64,000 bases of DNA from Candidatus Promineifilum breve (GTDB lineage: Bacteria; Chloroflexota; Anaerolineae; Promineifilales; Promineifilaceae): contig NZ_LN890655.1 in the NCBI RefSeq assembly GCF_900066015.1, positions 2,272,726-2,336,725 of the forward strand, written 5' to 3'. Position 1 is the stretch's first letter. Every line of letters starts with the position of its first letter. Shown one piece after another: positions 44,035 to 56,145 of the stretch. Below the pieces are notes generated by a model, which was given only the letters and a program-made list of their open reading frames with translations, ran no database searches and was not told where the DNA came from. The position numbers and the translations under genes are program-made.

Positions 44035-44357
44035 CCGTAGAGTACATGAGCGATGAATTATTCTCGGAACTGCTGGAAAGTGTACGCGAAGGTGGCGCTA
44101 TCCTACGCGGTGAAAGCCAGGGTTCGCGACGCTTTGAAATCGAGGCACCTGACGTAAAACGAATTCGCGAAGGCTTCGCGCTGTCGCAAAGCGAATTTGC
44201 CGGGATGTTAGGGATCAGCATCAAAACACTTCAGAACTGGGAACAGGGACGCCGCACGCCCCACGGGCCGGCCCGCGTTTTGTTACAGGTAGCGTCAATG
44301 CATCCAGAAGCGATTTGGAGTGTGGTGCACGCAGGAATTCAGGTCAAGGAAAGCTAG
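44031..44357 (+). CDS. HigA-like antitoxin with XRE helix-turn-helix
   Basis: A 108-residue DNA-binding antitoxin. Its C-terminal HTH reads GFALSQSEFAGMLGISIKTLQ, followed by NWEQGRRTPHGPARVLLQVA. The N-terminal part probably wraps the toxin. It likely represses the shared promoter at 43673. The word CCCATTGG occurs in the operator and again near 44373, after this gene. Confidence 0.88.
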   Translation: MTVEYMSDELFSELLESVREGGAILRGESQGSRRFEIEAPDVKRIREGFALSQSEFAGMLGISIKTLQNWEQGRRTPHGPARVLLQVASMHPEAIWSVVHAGIQVKES

Positions 44358-44399
44358 AATTGAGAAAGCACATCCCATTGGGGATATGGGGATGATTCG

Positions 44400-44786
44400 A
44401 TGATCAAGCCACTGACCTCATCACTCTCCGAAGTTCTGCTTGTAAATGAGAGTGAAGCCATTGAGGTATTCAAAAATGCCTTATGCGCCGAACTTGAGCA
44501 CCAACTGTTTGAGATTTGGCTCTTCGGGTCCAAGGCCCGAGGAGAGGCAATACCTGATTCTGATCTGGATCTTCTGGTAGTCGTTCGTGACCTCGCGCCG
44601 TCCATTCGCTGGCGCATCCGAGAACTCGCGGCTGATTGTTCATTCGACTATGACGTTCTGATCAACACTCATATTCTCGATCAATCCGGCTGGGAAGCTC
44701 ATGCTGGTCAAAAGAGCACTTTTTGGCGTGAAATTGAGCGGGACGGCGTGGCCCTCATCCAGACTCCGCAATTCACCTTAGCCTAG
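44400..44786 (+). CDS. MNT-type nucleotidyltransferase
   Basis: A 128-residue minimal nucleotidyltransferase. The motif IWLFGSKARGEAIPDSDLDLLVV holds the GS and the two catalytic Asp of the family, and a third Asp is in FDYDVLI. Such proteins often act as antitoxins for HEPN toxins by AMPylation, or are orphan. No HEPN gene is next to it. It is 43 bases after the antitoxin gene. Confidence 0.82.
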   Translation: MIKPLTSSLSEVLLVNESEAIEVFKNALCAELEHQLFEIWLFGSKARGEAIPDSDLDLLVVVRDLAPSIRWRIRELAADCSFDYDVLINTHILDQSGWEAHAGQKSTFWREIERDGVALIQTPQFTLA

Positions 44787-44794
44787 CTAATCTA

Positions 44795-45118
44795 ATGGAT
44801 CACAGTCTGATGCGCGTGGTTAATATCAAAATTGTGGGCGATTACACCTTGCGCGTTGAATTCGACGACGGCACAGCGCAGACGATTGACTTTGCGCCGG
44901 TGCTGCATGGCTACATTTTCGGCCCCCTGCGCGATTTGGCGCTATTCAACTAGGTGCGCCTTGATCCGGAGATTCACACGCTTGTTTGGCCCAACGACGC
45001 GGATTTCGACCCGGCCACGCTCTACTGTTGGAATGAGGGCGACGGCGCGGAGTTGGCGGCGTGGTTGGCTCAAACGGAACGCGCCTCACCCCGATCGACC
45101 GGCCGCACTACCCGCTGA
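44795..45118 (+). pseudogene. DUF2442 protein gene with in-frame TAG
   Basis: Reading from ATG 44795 gives 52 codons ending LRDLALFN, then TAG at 44951-44953. The same frame continues VRLDPEIHTLVWPNDADFDPATLYCWNE to TGA at 45116-45118. Homologous DUF2442 proteins read through this point with a glutamine (FNQVRLDPE, from memory of the family), so a single CAG to TAG change is the simplest explanation. The start may be ATG 44810. It could be a true nonsense mutation or a sequencing error. DUF2442 proteins are found near DUF4160 and other TA-like genes. Confidence 0.75.
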
Positions 45119-45319
45119 TCGATTCCCCCTCCATTGTCTCCTGACCCACCCCCACTAGCTCGGCCGTGAGCACATGGTAAACAGCTTTATGTTGTGTCGG
45201 GTAGGCGACAGATTTCCGACCACAACTTATGCTATACTGCCGGGGCATTTGGCAGATATGGGTATATCCCTCTATCGACCAACCGCATTTTACCCCATTA
45301 TGTGGTCATGGAGATGAAA
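45119..45319. other. intergenic region before CAP-domain gene
   Basis: About 200 bases with a possible -10 TATACT near 45232 and no matching strong -35. No repeats or RNA structures were recognised. Confidence 0.35.
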
Positions 45320-46636
45320 ATGACAGAGCGACTTCGTGGGCTTTTGGTGATTGTGTTCGTCGGGCTATTGTTATTGGCGGCCTGTGGCGGCGCCGGGAGC
45401 GAGGGCGGCGCCGCGGGCGGCAGTGACACGACGGACGCGGCCGATAGCGGCAACGTTGCCGTTTCCGGCGTCAGGGTCAAGGACAACGCGGCGATGGGTT
45501 CCGCGCCCCTGGTGATCCCGGAAGGGGCGGCCGCCGGCCCGGCCGCGCGCGGCGCCGCCGGCCAAACCAGTGACGTGGCCGGCGTGTGCCTGTCGGCCGC
45601 CGAGGGCGAGCTGGCGCGCATGGTCAATGAGTACCGGGCCTCGTTGAATCTGCCCGCCCTGCAAATCTCGAAATCGTTGTCCCTGGTTGCCCAGCAACAC
45701 GTCTGGGATACCAATAACAACAAAGCCGCCTGGCCCGCTGCCCCGGCCGGAAAAACCTGTAACCTGCACACCTGGTCCGGCGTTGTCAATCCCGCCCTGC
45801 AACAGGGGACGTGGACGGCCAACTGCTACACCAGCGACCACGCCAACGCGCAGGGCATGTGGAACAAGCCGGGCGAGATCGCCGGTTTCCCCGGCGAAGG
45901 CGTCGAGAATTCGTTCTGGTCATCGGGCACGGCTTCCCCGGCGGGGGCGCTGACGGCCTGGAAGAACAGCCCGGGCCATAACAATGTGATGACCCAGCAG
46001 GGCGGCTGGGGCCCGATGGCGGCCATGGGCGTCGGCATGTCCGGCGGCGTTGCCCATCTCTGGCTCAGTTCCACGGCTGACCCGGCCGGCGAGGCGCTGC
46101 TGTGCGGCGGCGGCAGCGCGATGGACGTGCCGCCTACCGCTGTGCCGACAGCCGTGCCGACAGCCGTACCGCCCACGGCGACCCCTGTGCCGCCCACGGC
46201 CGCGCCGACAGAGGCCGCCGCCACCGTCGCCGCGACGGCCGAACAGCCCACCGCGGCCCCCACGGCTGTGCCGCCCACGGCCGTGCCGCCCACGGTTGCG
46301 CCGACGGCCGTTCCCCCCACAGTCGCGCCCCCCACGGGCGAGATTTTGAACCAGACCGGCACAATCGCCGCCGGCGGCACGGGCAACCACACCTTCTCCA
46401 TCACCCAGGGACGAGCCTACACCGTTGTGGTCAGCCCCTCGGCTGCACTCGATGCCGATCCGGCCATTTCCTGCACGATGGGTAACAGCACCTTCAGCAA
46501 TACCTTTGACTGGAGCTGGGAAGGCGAACCGGAAACCTTCACCTTCACCGCCCCCGCCAACGGATCATGCACCGTCACCGTGGCCGGGTACGGCGGTACG
46601 ACCGGCGACTACACCATCACCGCCGGCGCGCAATAA
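45320..46636 (+). CDS. CAP/SCP-domain lipoprotein with C-terminal PPC-like domain
   Basis: A 438-residue surface lipoprotein. ATG 45320 follows GGAG with six-base spacing; the lipobox is LLAACGG. Residues about 90-265 form a CAP (SCP/PR1) domain, with MVNEYRASLNLPALQISKSL, AWKNSPGHNNVM and VAHLWLSS. A Pro-Thr-Val-Ala linker of about 70 residues (VPTAVPTAVPPTATP style) follows. A beta-sandwich like bacterial pre-peptidase C-terminal domains (GTGNHTFSITQGRAYTVVV...) ends the protein. A terminator hairpin follows. The function is unknown; CAP domains bind lipids or act as secreted factors in other lineages. Confidence 0.82.
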   Translation: MTERLRGLLVIVFVGLLLLAACGGAGSEGGAAGGSDTTDAADSGNVAVSGVRVKDNAAMGSAPLVIPEGAAAGPAARGAAGQTSDVAGVCLSAAEGELARMVNEYRASLNLPALQISKSLSLVAQQHVWDTNNNKAAWPAAPAGKTCNLHTWSGVVNPALQQGTWTANCYTSDHANAQGMWNKPGEIAGFPGEGVENSFWSSGTASPAGALTAWKNSPGHNNVMTQQGGWGPMAAMGVGMSGGVAHLWLSSTADPAGEALLCGGGSAMDVPPTAVPTAVPTAVPPTATPVPPTAAPTEAAATVAATAEQPTAAPTAVPPTAVPPTVAPTAVPPTVAPPTGEILNQTGTIAAGGTGNHTFSITQGRAYTVVVSPSAALDADPAISCTMGNSTFSNTFDWSWEGEPETFTFTAPANGSCTVTVAGYGGTTGDYTITAGAQ

Positions 46637-46656
46637 CGTTGTAATTCTCAATAGCC

Positions 46657-46687
46657 AGGGGGTGTGCGGAACACCCCCTTTGTGTTC
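46657..46687 (+). terminator. intrinsic terminator after CAP gene
   Basis: The stem AGGGGGTGT (46657-46665) / ACACCCCCT (46671-46679), with a five-base loop, is followed by TTTGTGTT. It ends 13 bases before the next start codon. Confidence 0.85.
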
Positions 46688-46699
46688 AAATAAGCAGTT

Positions 46700-49474
46700 A
46701 TGAAACGCATCCGACAGAGCTTACCGCTGAGCATCGTAACCCTCATTCTACTAGCGGCCTGTCGTAGCCAGGCTGGTCAGGCGCCCCCTGCCGCGCTCAC
46801 CATGACGGCCACATCGGCCGTGGTTCGCGGCGAGGAGTCTCCCACCGAGACCGCCATGCCGGCGACAACGCAACCGCCACGAACCGCGACCGAGGTGAGC
46901 GCCGCGGGGGCCGGCATCATTTACTCCGTCCCGTTCGAAGTGCGGCCGGATGGTTTCGGCTTTCGCAACTATGGTGCGGGCTATCCCGAAGGGGATTTCA
47001 CCATCGCTGAATTGCGGGCGCAATTCGGCGATGGGGTCTGCGCGCGGATCGATGACGACGGCGAACTCTGTATCCCCACGGCCGAGGCGCAGCAGTGGAT
47101 CGATGATCGCAATGCGGATATGGCCTATGGGCATTGCATCGGTTTCACCGTCACCAGCTATCACTTCACCCAGGGCAATATCCAGCCCGCCATGTTTGCC
47201 CCGGACGCGGACGCGCCCTTCGACATCGCCCGCGAAGCCCCGATCATGCGCGTCATTGCCGCCAATGGTTCGCTGTATTGGGTCAACTCCGTCTGGCAGA
47301 GCGAGGTGGCGGGCGACCCACGGGCGATCATCGACGCCCTGATTGATTTAGGCGAGCCGGTGGATCTGAGCATCTTTCTGCCCGGCCTGGTGGGTGGGCA
47401 TTCCCTTCTGGCTTATGGCGTGGCCGAGATCGCGCCGGAGCAATATCATATTCTCGTCTACGACAACAACTTCCCCGGCCAGGAGGCCTTCGTCGAAGTC
47501 GATTACGCGGCCAATACCTGGCGCTATGACCAGGGCGCGGTGAACCCCGATGCGCCGGCCGTCCCGTATGAAGGCGACGCCACGACCCAAACACTGCGCT
47601 TCATCCCGCTGTCGGCCTATGAAACGGCCACCTGCCCGTTCTGTCCGGCGGACGTGGAAGAGGCGGATGAGGGCGAAGCCTACACCCTGCTTTCCTTCCT
47701 GGGGCAGGGCGAAGTGTTGGTGGAGACGACGCTGGGCCGCATCGGCCAGGTGGCGGGCGCGTTGATCAATGAGATCCCCGGCGCGCAATTCATCTTCCCG
47801 CGCGGCCAACTGTCGGCCAACGGCACGCCGAGTATGATTTTGCCGGCCGATGTCGATCTGGCGGTTGAGTTTAATGGTCTGGAGCGCGTTTCGGCGTTGG
47901 GGCCGAATCTGTCGCTCGTGATCGACCACCTGATGCCGGCCGAAGAAAATAACCGGCTGGAAGTGACACCGGACGAACAGGGCATTGATTTCCAGTCCGG
48001 TGGCGAGCAATCGCCGACGTTGAACGTGACCATCCGTCAGGCTGAGACCGCCTATCGCGTCACCCTGTTGGGCGGCAATTTCGCCGACGGTCAGGGGATC
48101 ACCATCGGCGCGGCCAACGACGGCGAAGGGTTAGAGCTGCGCAACCGGCAGGCCGGCCTGGACGATACCACCCTGCTGATCACCCGTCTGACGGATGAGG
48201 GCGAGGCGATCTTCGCCACAACGGCCCTTGCCATTCAGGAAGACGGCGGGGTCATCCTGGACGTGGGGGCCTGGAACGGCACCGGTAGCCTCGATCTATA
48301 CGCCGACGAGGACGGCGATGGCAGCTACGACGAGCAACCCGACCGGCTATCGAATGAGCCGCTGGTCGAACTCTTGCAGAACAGCGACACGACCGCCGGC
48401 ATTGTCGATAACCTGGCTCCCTTCCTGGGCGAGGCAGGAATGGATTCCATCCTGATGACGCTGGCGGAACAAGCGTTGTCGGGGCGGGAAATAGGCGAGA
48501 TTTTGCAGCCGCTTCAACTGTCGAACGAGCAACTCGTCCGCCTGATTACCGTCTATGCCCTGCCCGTGCCGGAACTGGGCGAGCTTCTCTTTGCGTTGCG
48601 GCTGGAGCCGGAGCGCCTGGATTCCGTGCTCGAGGAGTTGGCCCTGACGGATGAGGCAGAAACCGAGTTGCGCGCCTCCCTGGCGGATCTGGCCCTCTAT
48701 GAGGCGATACGGCTGGATTGGGTCTTCCTCAACACCGATGACCTGACCCAACTGATCGCGTTGCTCGACGAACGGGATCTAACCGCCGAACAATTGACGC
48801 AATTATTGGCGCGACTGAACCTGAGTGAGGCGGAGATTGGACAGGTGCTGAGCGGGTTGCAATTGTCCACGGCCAATCTGGTCGAGATCGTTGAAGAGTT
48901 GGGCGTCGCGATGCCGGCGACGCCGACGCCGACGCCCGCCCTTATCGCCTCACAGACCGTTACGGTTACGATTACGGCAACGGTCGAGCTTATCAGTGGA
49001 ACGCTCACCGTGACGGCCTCGCCCACACCTGCCATAACGGCGACAACTGAAGTCCCCGGCACGCCGGCCGGTACGCCCACTCCCGACCCGTATCCCGGCG
49101 AGTTGCCGTTGCCGACCGGCACACCCGCCCCCTATCCTTACCCCGATCCCTATCCCGGTCCCCAGCCGTCGCCGACCGCCGGCCCCTCGCCCTATCCCGG
49201 CGGGCCAACACCAACCCCGGATTTCCGGTCGAAGGCAATTTGCGCTGCGGATGATTTGCGTATTACGGCCGAAGAGCCTACCTGGCCCAATGATACCGTT
49301 GTCGAAATCTGGGCCGGTGAAGAGCTGCTCCTGTCGGGGAAGATTGGGCCGGATGGCGAGCCTTTTGTGGCGACCTTTCCCGGCCCCGGCACATGGACTG
49401 CGTTACGCCTCATTGCGGCCACGGAACCGAAGGTGGTTCCGTTCGGCACAATCACCTGTCCTGTCCAGCCTTGA
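46700..49474 (+). CDS. 924-residue lipoprotein with papain-like cysteine protease-like region
   Basis: A large exported lipoprotein (lipobox LLAAC, Cys21). I do not recognise a named family. Residues about 60-300 may be a papain/C39-like peptidase fold: a Cys in YGHCIGFTV (about 146), a His in GGHSLLAYGV (about 233) and an Asp/Asn pair in ILVYDNNFPG. A beta-rich middle part has a calcium-type loop YADEDGDGSYDEQ. A helical repeat region (about 570-730) contains degenerate 20-residue units (LSNEQLVRLI..., LTAEQLTQLLARLNL..., LSEAEIGQVLSGLQL). A Pro/Thr/Tyr linker (PYPYPDPYPG) leads to a small beta domain with two Cys. Whether the Cys-His pair is catalytic is an inference. Confidence 0.6.
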   Translation: MKRIRQSLPLSIVTLILLAACRSQAGQAPPAALTMTATSAVVRGEESPTETAMPATTQPPRTATEVSAAGAGIIYSVPFEVRPDGFGFRNYGAGYPEGDFTIAELRAQFGDGVCARIDDDGELCIPTAEAQQWIDDRNADMAYGHCIGFTVTSYHFTQGNIQPAMFAPDADAPFDIAREAPIMRVIAANGSLYWVNSVWQSEVAGDPRAIIDALIDLGEPVDLSIFLPGLVGGHSLLAYGVAEIAPEQYHILVYDNNFPGQEAFVEVDYAANTWRYDQGAVNPDAPAVPYEGDATTQTLRFIPLSAYETATCPFCPADVEEADEGEAYTLLSFLGQGEVLVETTLGRIGQVAGALINEIPGAQFIFPRGQLSANGTPSMILPADVDLAVEFNGLERVSALGPNLSLVIDHLMPAEENNRLEVTPDEQGIDFQSGGEQSPTLNVTIRQAETAYRVTLLGGNFADGQGITIGAANDGEGLELRNRQAGLDDTTLLITRLTDEGEAIFATTALAIQEDGGVILDVGAWNGTGSLDLYADEDGDGSYDEQPDRLSNEPLVELLQNSDTTAGIVDNLAPFLGEAGMDSILMTLAEQALSGREIGEILQPLQLSNEQLVRLITVYALPVPELGELLFALRLEPERLDSVLEELALTDEAETELRASLADLALYEAIRLDWVFLNTDDLTQLIALLDERDLTAEQLTQLLARLNLSEAEIGQVLSGLQLSTANLVEIVEELGVAMPATPTPTPALIASQTVTVTITATVELISGTLTVTASPTPAITATTEVPGTPAGTPTPDPYPGELPLPTGTPAPYPYPDPYPGPQPSPTAGPSPYPGGPTPTPDFRSKAICAADDLRITAEEPTWPNDTVVEIWAGEELLLSGKIGPDGEPFVATFPGPGTWTALRLIAATEPKVVPFGTITCPVQP

Positions 49475-49611
49475 TGCTTACTTTGCCGCAATGAACCCGT
49501 TCGCTGTCGCTTTGGCCTGGGCCGGATGGTCAACTCAAGCCTGCCCGGTTAGCGCGCCGGGCGCTCAAAATGGGTGAATTGTGCTTGCCGCGTGCAGGAA
49601 TATTTAGAACA
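49475..49611. other. short intergenic region before HAD gene
   Basis: About 135 bases. A GCGCGCCGGGCGCT stretch near 49550 is GC-rich and partly self-complementary. Nothing else was seen. Confidence 0.35.
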
Positions 49612-50265
49612 ATGAAACGAACCACCGTTCTATTCGACATGGACGGCCTGATGGTCGATACCGAGCCGCTGGCGCGGGCGGCCTGGCAGCGGGTCGTCGC
49701 CCCCTATGGCCTGACCGTGGCCGATGACGTCTATGAGCGGATGCTCGGCCGCCGCACGGTGGAGAGCGCCCAACTGATGCTGGACGCGCTGCCCCTGCCC
49801 CTGTCGCGGGACGAACTGGTGGCGCGCAAGACGGCCGAATATTTGCGCAGCCTCGACGGCGGCGTGCCGGTCATGCCCGGCCTGTGGGTCTTGCTGGCCC
49901 GCATCGACGCCTTGGCGATCCCCTGGGGCGTCGCCACGTCCACGCCGCGCCGCGTGGCCGAGATCGTGCTGGGCAAGTTGGGCGTCGTGGGGCGCTACGC
50001 CGCGCTGGCCGCCGGCGACGAAGTAGCCCACGGCAAGCCCGCGCCTGACATCTTTCTGCTGGCCGCCGCGCGGCTGGGCGCGCCGGCGGCGGCCTGCCTG
50101 GCGCTGGAGGATTCGGCCGCCGGCTGCGCCGCCGCCGCCGCCGCCGGGATGCGCGTCGTCGCCGTGCCGACCGAGCAAGCCGACCCCGACGCCTTCGCCG
50201 GCGCCTATCGCCGCTACGCCTCGTTGAGCGCCGTGGCCGCCGACCTGGAGTTGTTGTTGCTTTAG
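49612..50265 (+). CDS. HAD-superfamily phosphatase (beta-phosphoglucomutase/CbbY-like)
   Basis: A 217-residue phosphohydrolase starting at ATG 49612. Motif I is FDMDGLMVDTEP, with Asp9 (nucleophile) and Asp11; motif II is ATSTPRR; motif III Lys is in HGKPAPDIF; motif IV is ALEDSAAG. The cap is of the helical C1 type. The substrate is unknown; sugar phosphates are common. A large palindromic element starts about 12 bases after the stop. Confidence 0.9.
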   Translation: MKRTTVLFDMDGLMVDTEPLARAAWQRVVAPYGLTVADDVYERMLGRRTVESAQLMLDALPLPLSRDELVARKTAEYLRSLDGGVPVMPGLWVLLARIDALAIPWGVATSTPRRVAEIVLGKLGVVGRYAALAAGDEVAHGKPAPDIFLLAAARLGAPAAACLALEDSAAGCAAAAAAGMRVVAVPTEQADPDAFAGAYRRYASLSAVAADLELLLL

Positions 50266-50276
50266 CCTTCCCCCTC

Positions 50277-50428
50277 AGGGCTTTTCCAAAATCAAGGAAC
50301 ACAGAGCGCACGGAGAGCAGACACGGAGAGCGCAGAGGGCCGTGGCCTCTGGTTTCTCTGTGTGCTCTGTGTCTGCGCTCTGTGGACTCTGTGTTCTTTG
50401 CTCCTTAGCCCGACTTTGGAAAAGCCCT
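50277..50428. repeat. 152-base palindromic element rich in CACAGAG/CACGGAG words
   Basis: Outer arms AGGGCTTTTCCAAA (50277-50290) and TTTGGAAAAGCCCT (50415-50428) are perfectly complementary. Inside, GGAACACAGAG.../...CTCTGTGTTC words continue the pairing, so most of the element can fold on itself. Confidence 0.85.
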
Positions 50429-50447
50429 GCCTTTCCCCTATCGCCAT

Positions 50448-50477
50448 TTGCCAATTTGGGGCATGTTGTGCTATACT
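50448..50477 (+). promoter_or_regulatory. candidate promoter of the nusA operon
   Basis: TTGCCA (50448-50453) and TATACT (50472-50477), 18 bases apart, each differ from consensus by one base. They lie just beyond the palindromic element and upstream of the leader terminator. Confidence 0.6.
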
Positions 50478-50512
50478 CTGGGCACAACATTCTGGAGATA
50501 TTGGATCGACGG

Positions 50513-50537
50513 AAAAGTGGGCCCCCCCACTTTTTTT
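50513..50537 (+). terminator. leader terminator/attenuator upstream of nusA
   Basis: The stem AAAAGTGGG (50513-50521) / CCCACTTTT (50526-50534), with a CCCC loop and seven T in a row, stands between the promoter candidate and the nusA start (50603). It would give a transcript of roughly 50 bases unless read through. Confidence 0.75.
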
Positions 50538-50602
50538 GTTTCTTGCGTTGGGAGGTCTGTCTCCCGCTCGTGGTAAAAACTGAATAGGTTGGAACAAGTT
50601 CC

Positions 50603-52648
<2,046 letters not shown>

Positions 52649-52666
52649 GAGGGATTGCTGGAGCGT

Positions 52667-52972
52667 ATGGCCGCCACACAGCCGGCACGCCGGAAGCATA
52701 CACCGCAGCGGACGTGCATCGTCTGTCGCGGTCAATTTGACAAGCGGCGGCTGACGCGCATCGTGCGCACGCCGGACGCGGGCGTGCTGGTCGATCCGAC
52801 CGGCAAACGCAACGGCCGTGGCGCTTATCTGTGTGATCAGCCGGCTTGCTGGGCCAAGGTCATCCGCCACGCCGGCATCTTGAATCAGGCGCTCAACGCC
52901 GCGGTGACCGAAGCGGAGTTGGCGGCCATCGCCGCCGACCCACGCCGGCCGACGGGAAGCGAAGTAGAATAA
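52667..52972 (+). CDS. ylxR: YlxR family RNA-binding/regulatory protein
   Basis: A 101-residue small basic protein between nusA and infB, the conserved position. The motif [19 protein letters not shown], then GRGAYLC, is the YlxR/DUF448 signature. ATG 52667 follows GGAG; a TTG at 52655 is also open. Members bind RNA, and one has been linked to RNase P; the function here is not established. Confidence 0.9.
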   Translation: MAATQPARRKHTPQRTCIVCRGQFDKRRLTRIVRTPDAGVLVDPTGKRNGRGAYLCDQPACWAKVIRHAGILNQALNAAVTEAELAAIAADPRRPTGSEVE

Positions 52973-52982
52973 GGTAGTAAGT

Positions 52983-54767
<1,785 letters not shown>

Positions 54768-54769
54768 CG

Positions 54770-55165
54770 ATGAGCAAGATTAGACAAGAACGCACCGCCG
54801 AACAGATTCAGTTCATCCTGAGCGAGCTTTTCCTGCGCGAGGTCAGCGACCCGCGGTTGATCGGGATAACGGTCACCCAAGTGCTCATCGACCGCGAATT
54901 GCAGCACGCCAACATCTACGTCAACGCGCTGGGCGACGAGGAGCGCGAGGAAGAAGTCATGGCCGGGCTGGCCAGCGCGACCGGCTTCCTGCGCGGCCAG
55001 ATCGCCCAGCGGCTCGACTTGCGCTCCGCGCCGGTCGTGCGCTTCCATTGGGACCCGCGCCTGCGCTATGCCGAGGAAGTCAACGACCTGCTGGATAGCC
55101 TGGAAATCCCCCCGGCCACCGACGACGCGCCCCCGGCCGACGTAGTAGATGCGGCCGGCGAGTGA
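54770..55165 (+). CDS. rbfA: ribosome-binding factor A
   Basis: A KH-fold factor for 30S maturation and cold adaptation. The 131-residue protein has IRQERTAEQIQFILSELFLREVSDPRL and FHWDPRLRYAEEVNDLLDSL, the family's start and end motifs. A short Pro/Asp tail follows. Its end overlaps nrnA by 17 bases. Confidence 0.95.
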   Translation: MSKIRQERTAEQIQFILSELFLREVSDPRLIGITVTQVLIDRELQHANIYVNALGDEEREEEVMAGLASATGFLRGQIAQRLDLRSAPVVRFHWDPRLRYAEEVNDLLDSLEIPPATDDAPPADVVDAAGE

Positions 55166-56141
55166 GCGCGTGATCCAGTTCGCCATCGAAAAGGCCAACC
55201 GCGTGTTGGTCATTGCCCACATCGACCCGGACGGCGACGCCCTCGGCTCGCTGACGGCCGTGGGCCAGGGGTTGCAACAACTCGGCAAGCGCGTGACGCT
55301 GGTGTGCGACGACGCCGTGCCGCGCCGTTTCCTGAATTTGCCGCTGGCCGCCGACGTGCGCCGCGCCCCCAACACCACAACGCCTTACGACCTGGTGATC
55401 GCCGTCGATTGCGCCGACCAGGCGCGCATGGGCTGGGCCTACGATAACCTGCCCGATCCCAAGCCGACGCTGGCTAACATCGACCATCACATCACCAATA
55501 CCCAGTTCGGCGCGTTCAACATCATTGAACCGGCGGCCAGTTCGACGGCCGAAATCCTGCACCGCTTCCTGCCCGAAATGGGGGTGGAACTGACGCTTGG
55601 CATCGCCGAAAGTCTGCTGACCGGCATCGTGACCGACACCCTCGGCTTCCGCACCAATAACGTGACGGCGGCCACCTTGCGCGCCGCGGCCGACCTGGTG
55701 GAAGCCGGGGCCGACATCGCCGGCATCTCCTTGCGTACCCTGCACCAGCGCCCGTTCGCCACGGCCAAGATGTGGGCCATCGGTCTGGGCGGCATGACGC
55801 TGGAAGACGGCCTGCTCTGGACCAGCATCTCGCGCCAGGCGATGCTGAGCGCCGGTATCGACGGCCGCCCCAGCAGCTCCGGGCTGGTCAACTTTCTGGC
55901 CGACGTGGACGAGGCCATGATTGGTCTGGTGCTCAGCGAGATGGAAGACGGCACGGTGCGCGTCACCATGCGCACCCGGCCACCCTACAACGTGGCCGAG
56001 GTGGCGACGCGCTTCGGCGGCGGCGGTCATGCGCTGGCCGCCGGCTGCTCGCTCGATGGCCCGCTGGCCCGCGCCGAGGAGCAGGTCGTCGCCGCCTGCC
56101 GCGACGCCATCCGCCGCCAAACCCCCGCGCCCGCGCGCTAA
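55149..56141 (+). CDS. nrnA: DHH-family oligoribonuclease/pAp phosphatase
   Basis: NrnA degrades nanoRNAs and 3'-phosphoadenosine 5'-phosphate. The 330-residue protein has the metal motifs AHIDPDGDALGS, VIAVDCAD and NIDHHITN (the DHH box), and the DHHA1 glycine motif RFGGGGHALAAG near the end. ATG 55149 overlaps rbfA; GTG 55170 is an alternative start. The position between rbfA and truB is typical. Confidence 0.93.
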   Translation: MRPASERVIQFAIEKANRVLVIAHIDPDGDALGSLTAVGQGLQQLGKRVTLVCDDAVPRRFLNLPLAADVRRAPNTTTPYDLVIAVDCADQARMGWAYDNLPDPKPTLANIDHHITNTQFGAFNIIEPAASSTAEILHRFLPEMGVELTLGIAESLLTGIVTDTLGFRTNNVTAATLRAAADLVEAGADIAGISLRTLHQRPFATAKMWAIGLGGMTLEDGLLWTSISRQAMLSAGIDGRPSSSGLVNFLADVDEAMIGLVLSEMEDGTVRVTMRTRPPYNVAEVATRFGGGGHALAAGCSLDGPLARAEEQVVAACRDAIRRQTPAPAR

Positions 56142-56145
56142 CCCC

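Noticed and set aside
44832-45158. 108-codon Arg/Thr-rich plus-strand frame
   Set aside because: It is out of frame with the DUF2442 coding sequence that explains the same DNA.
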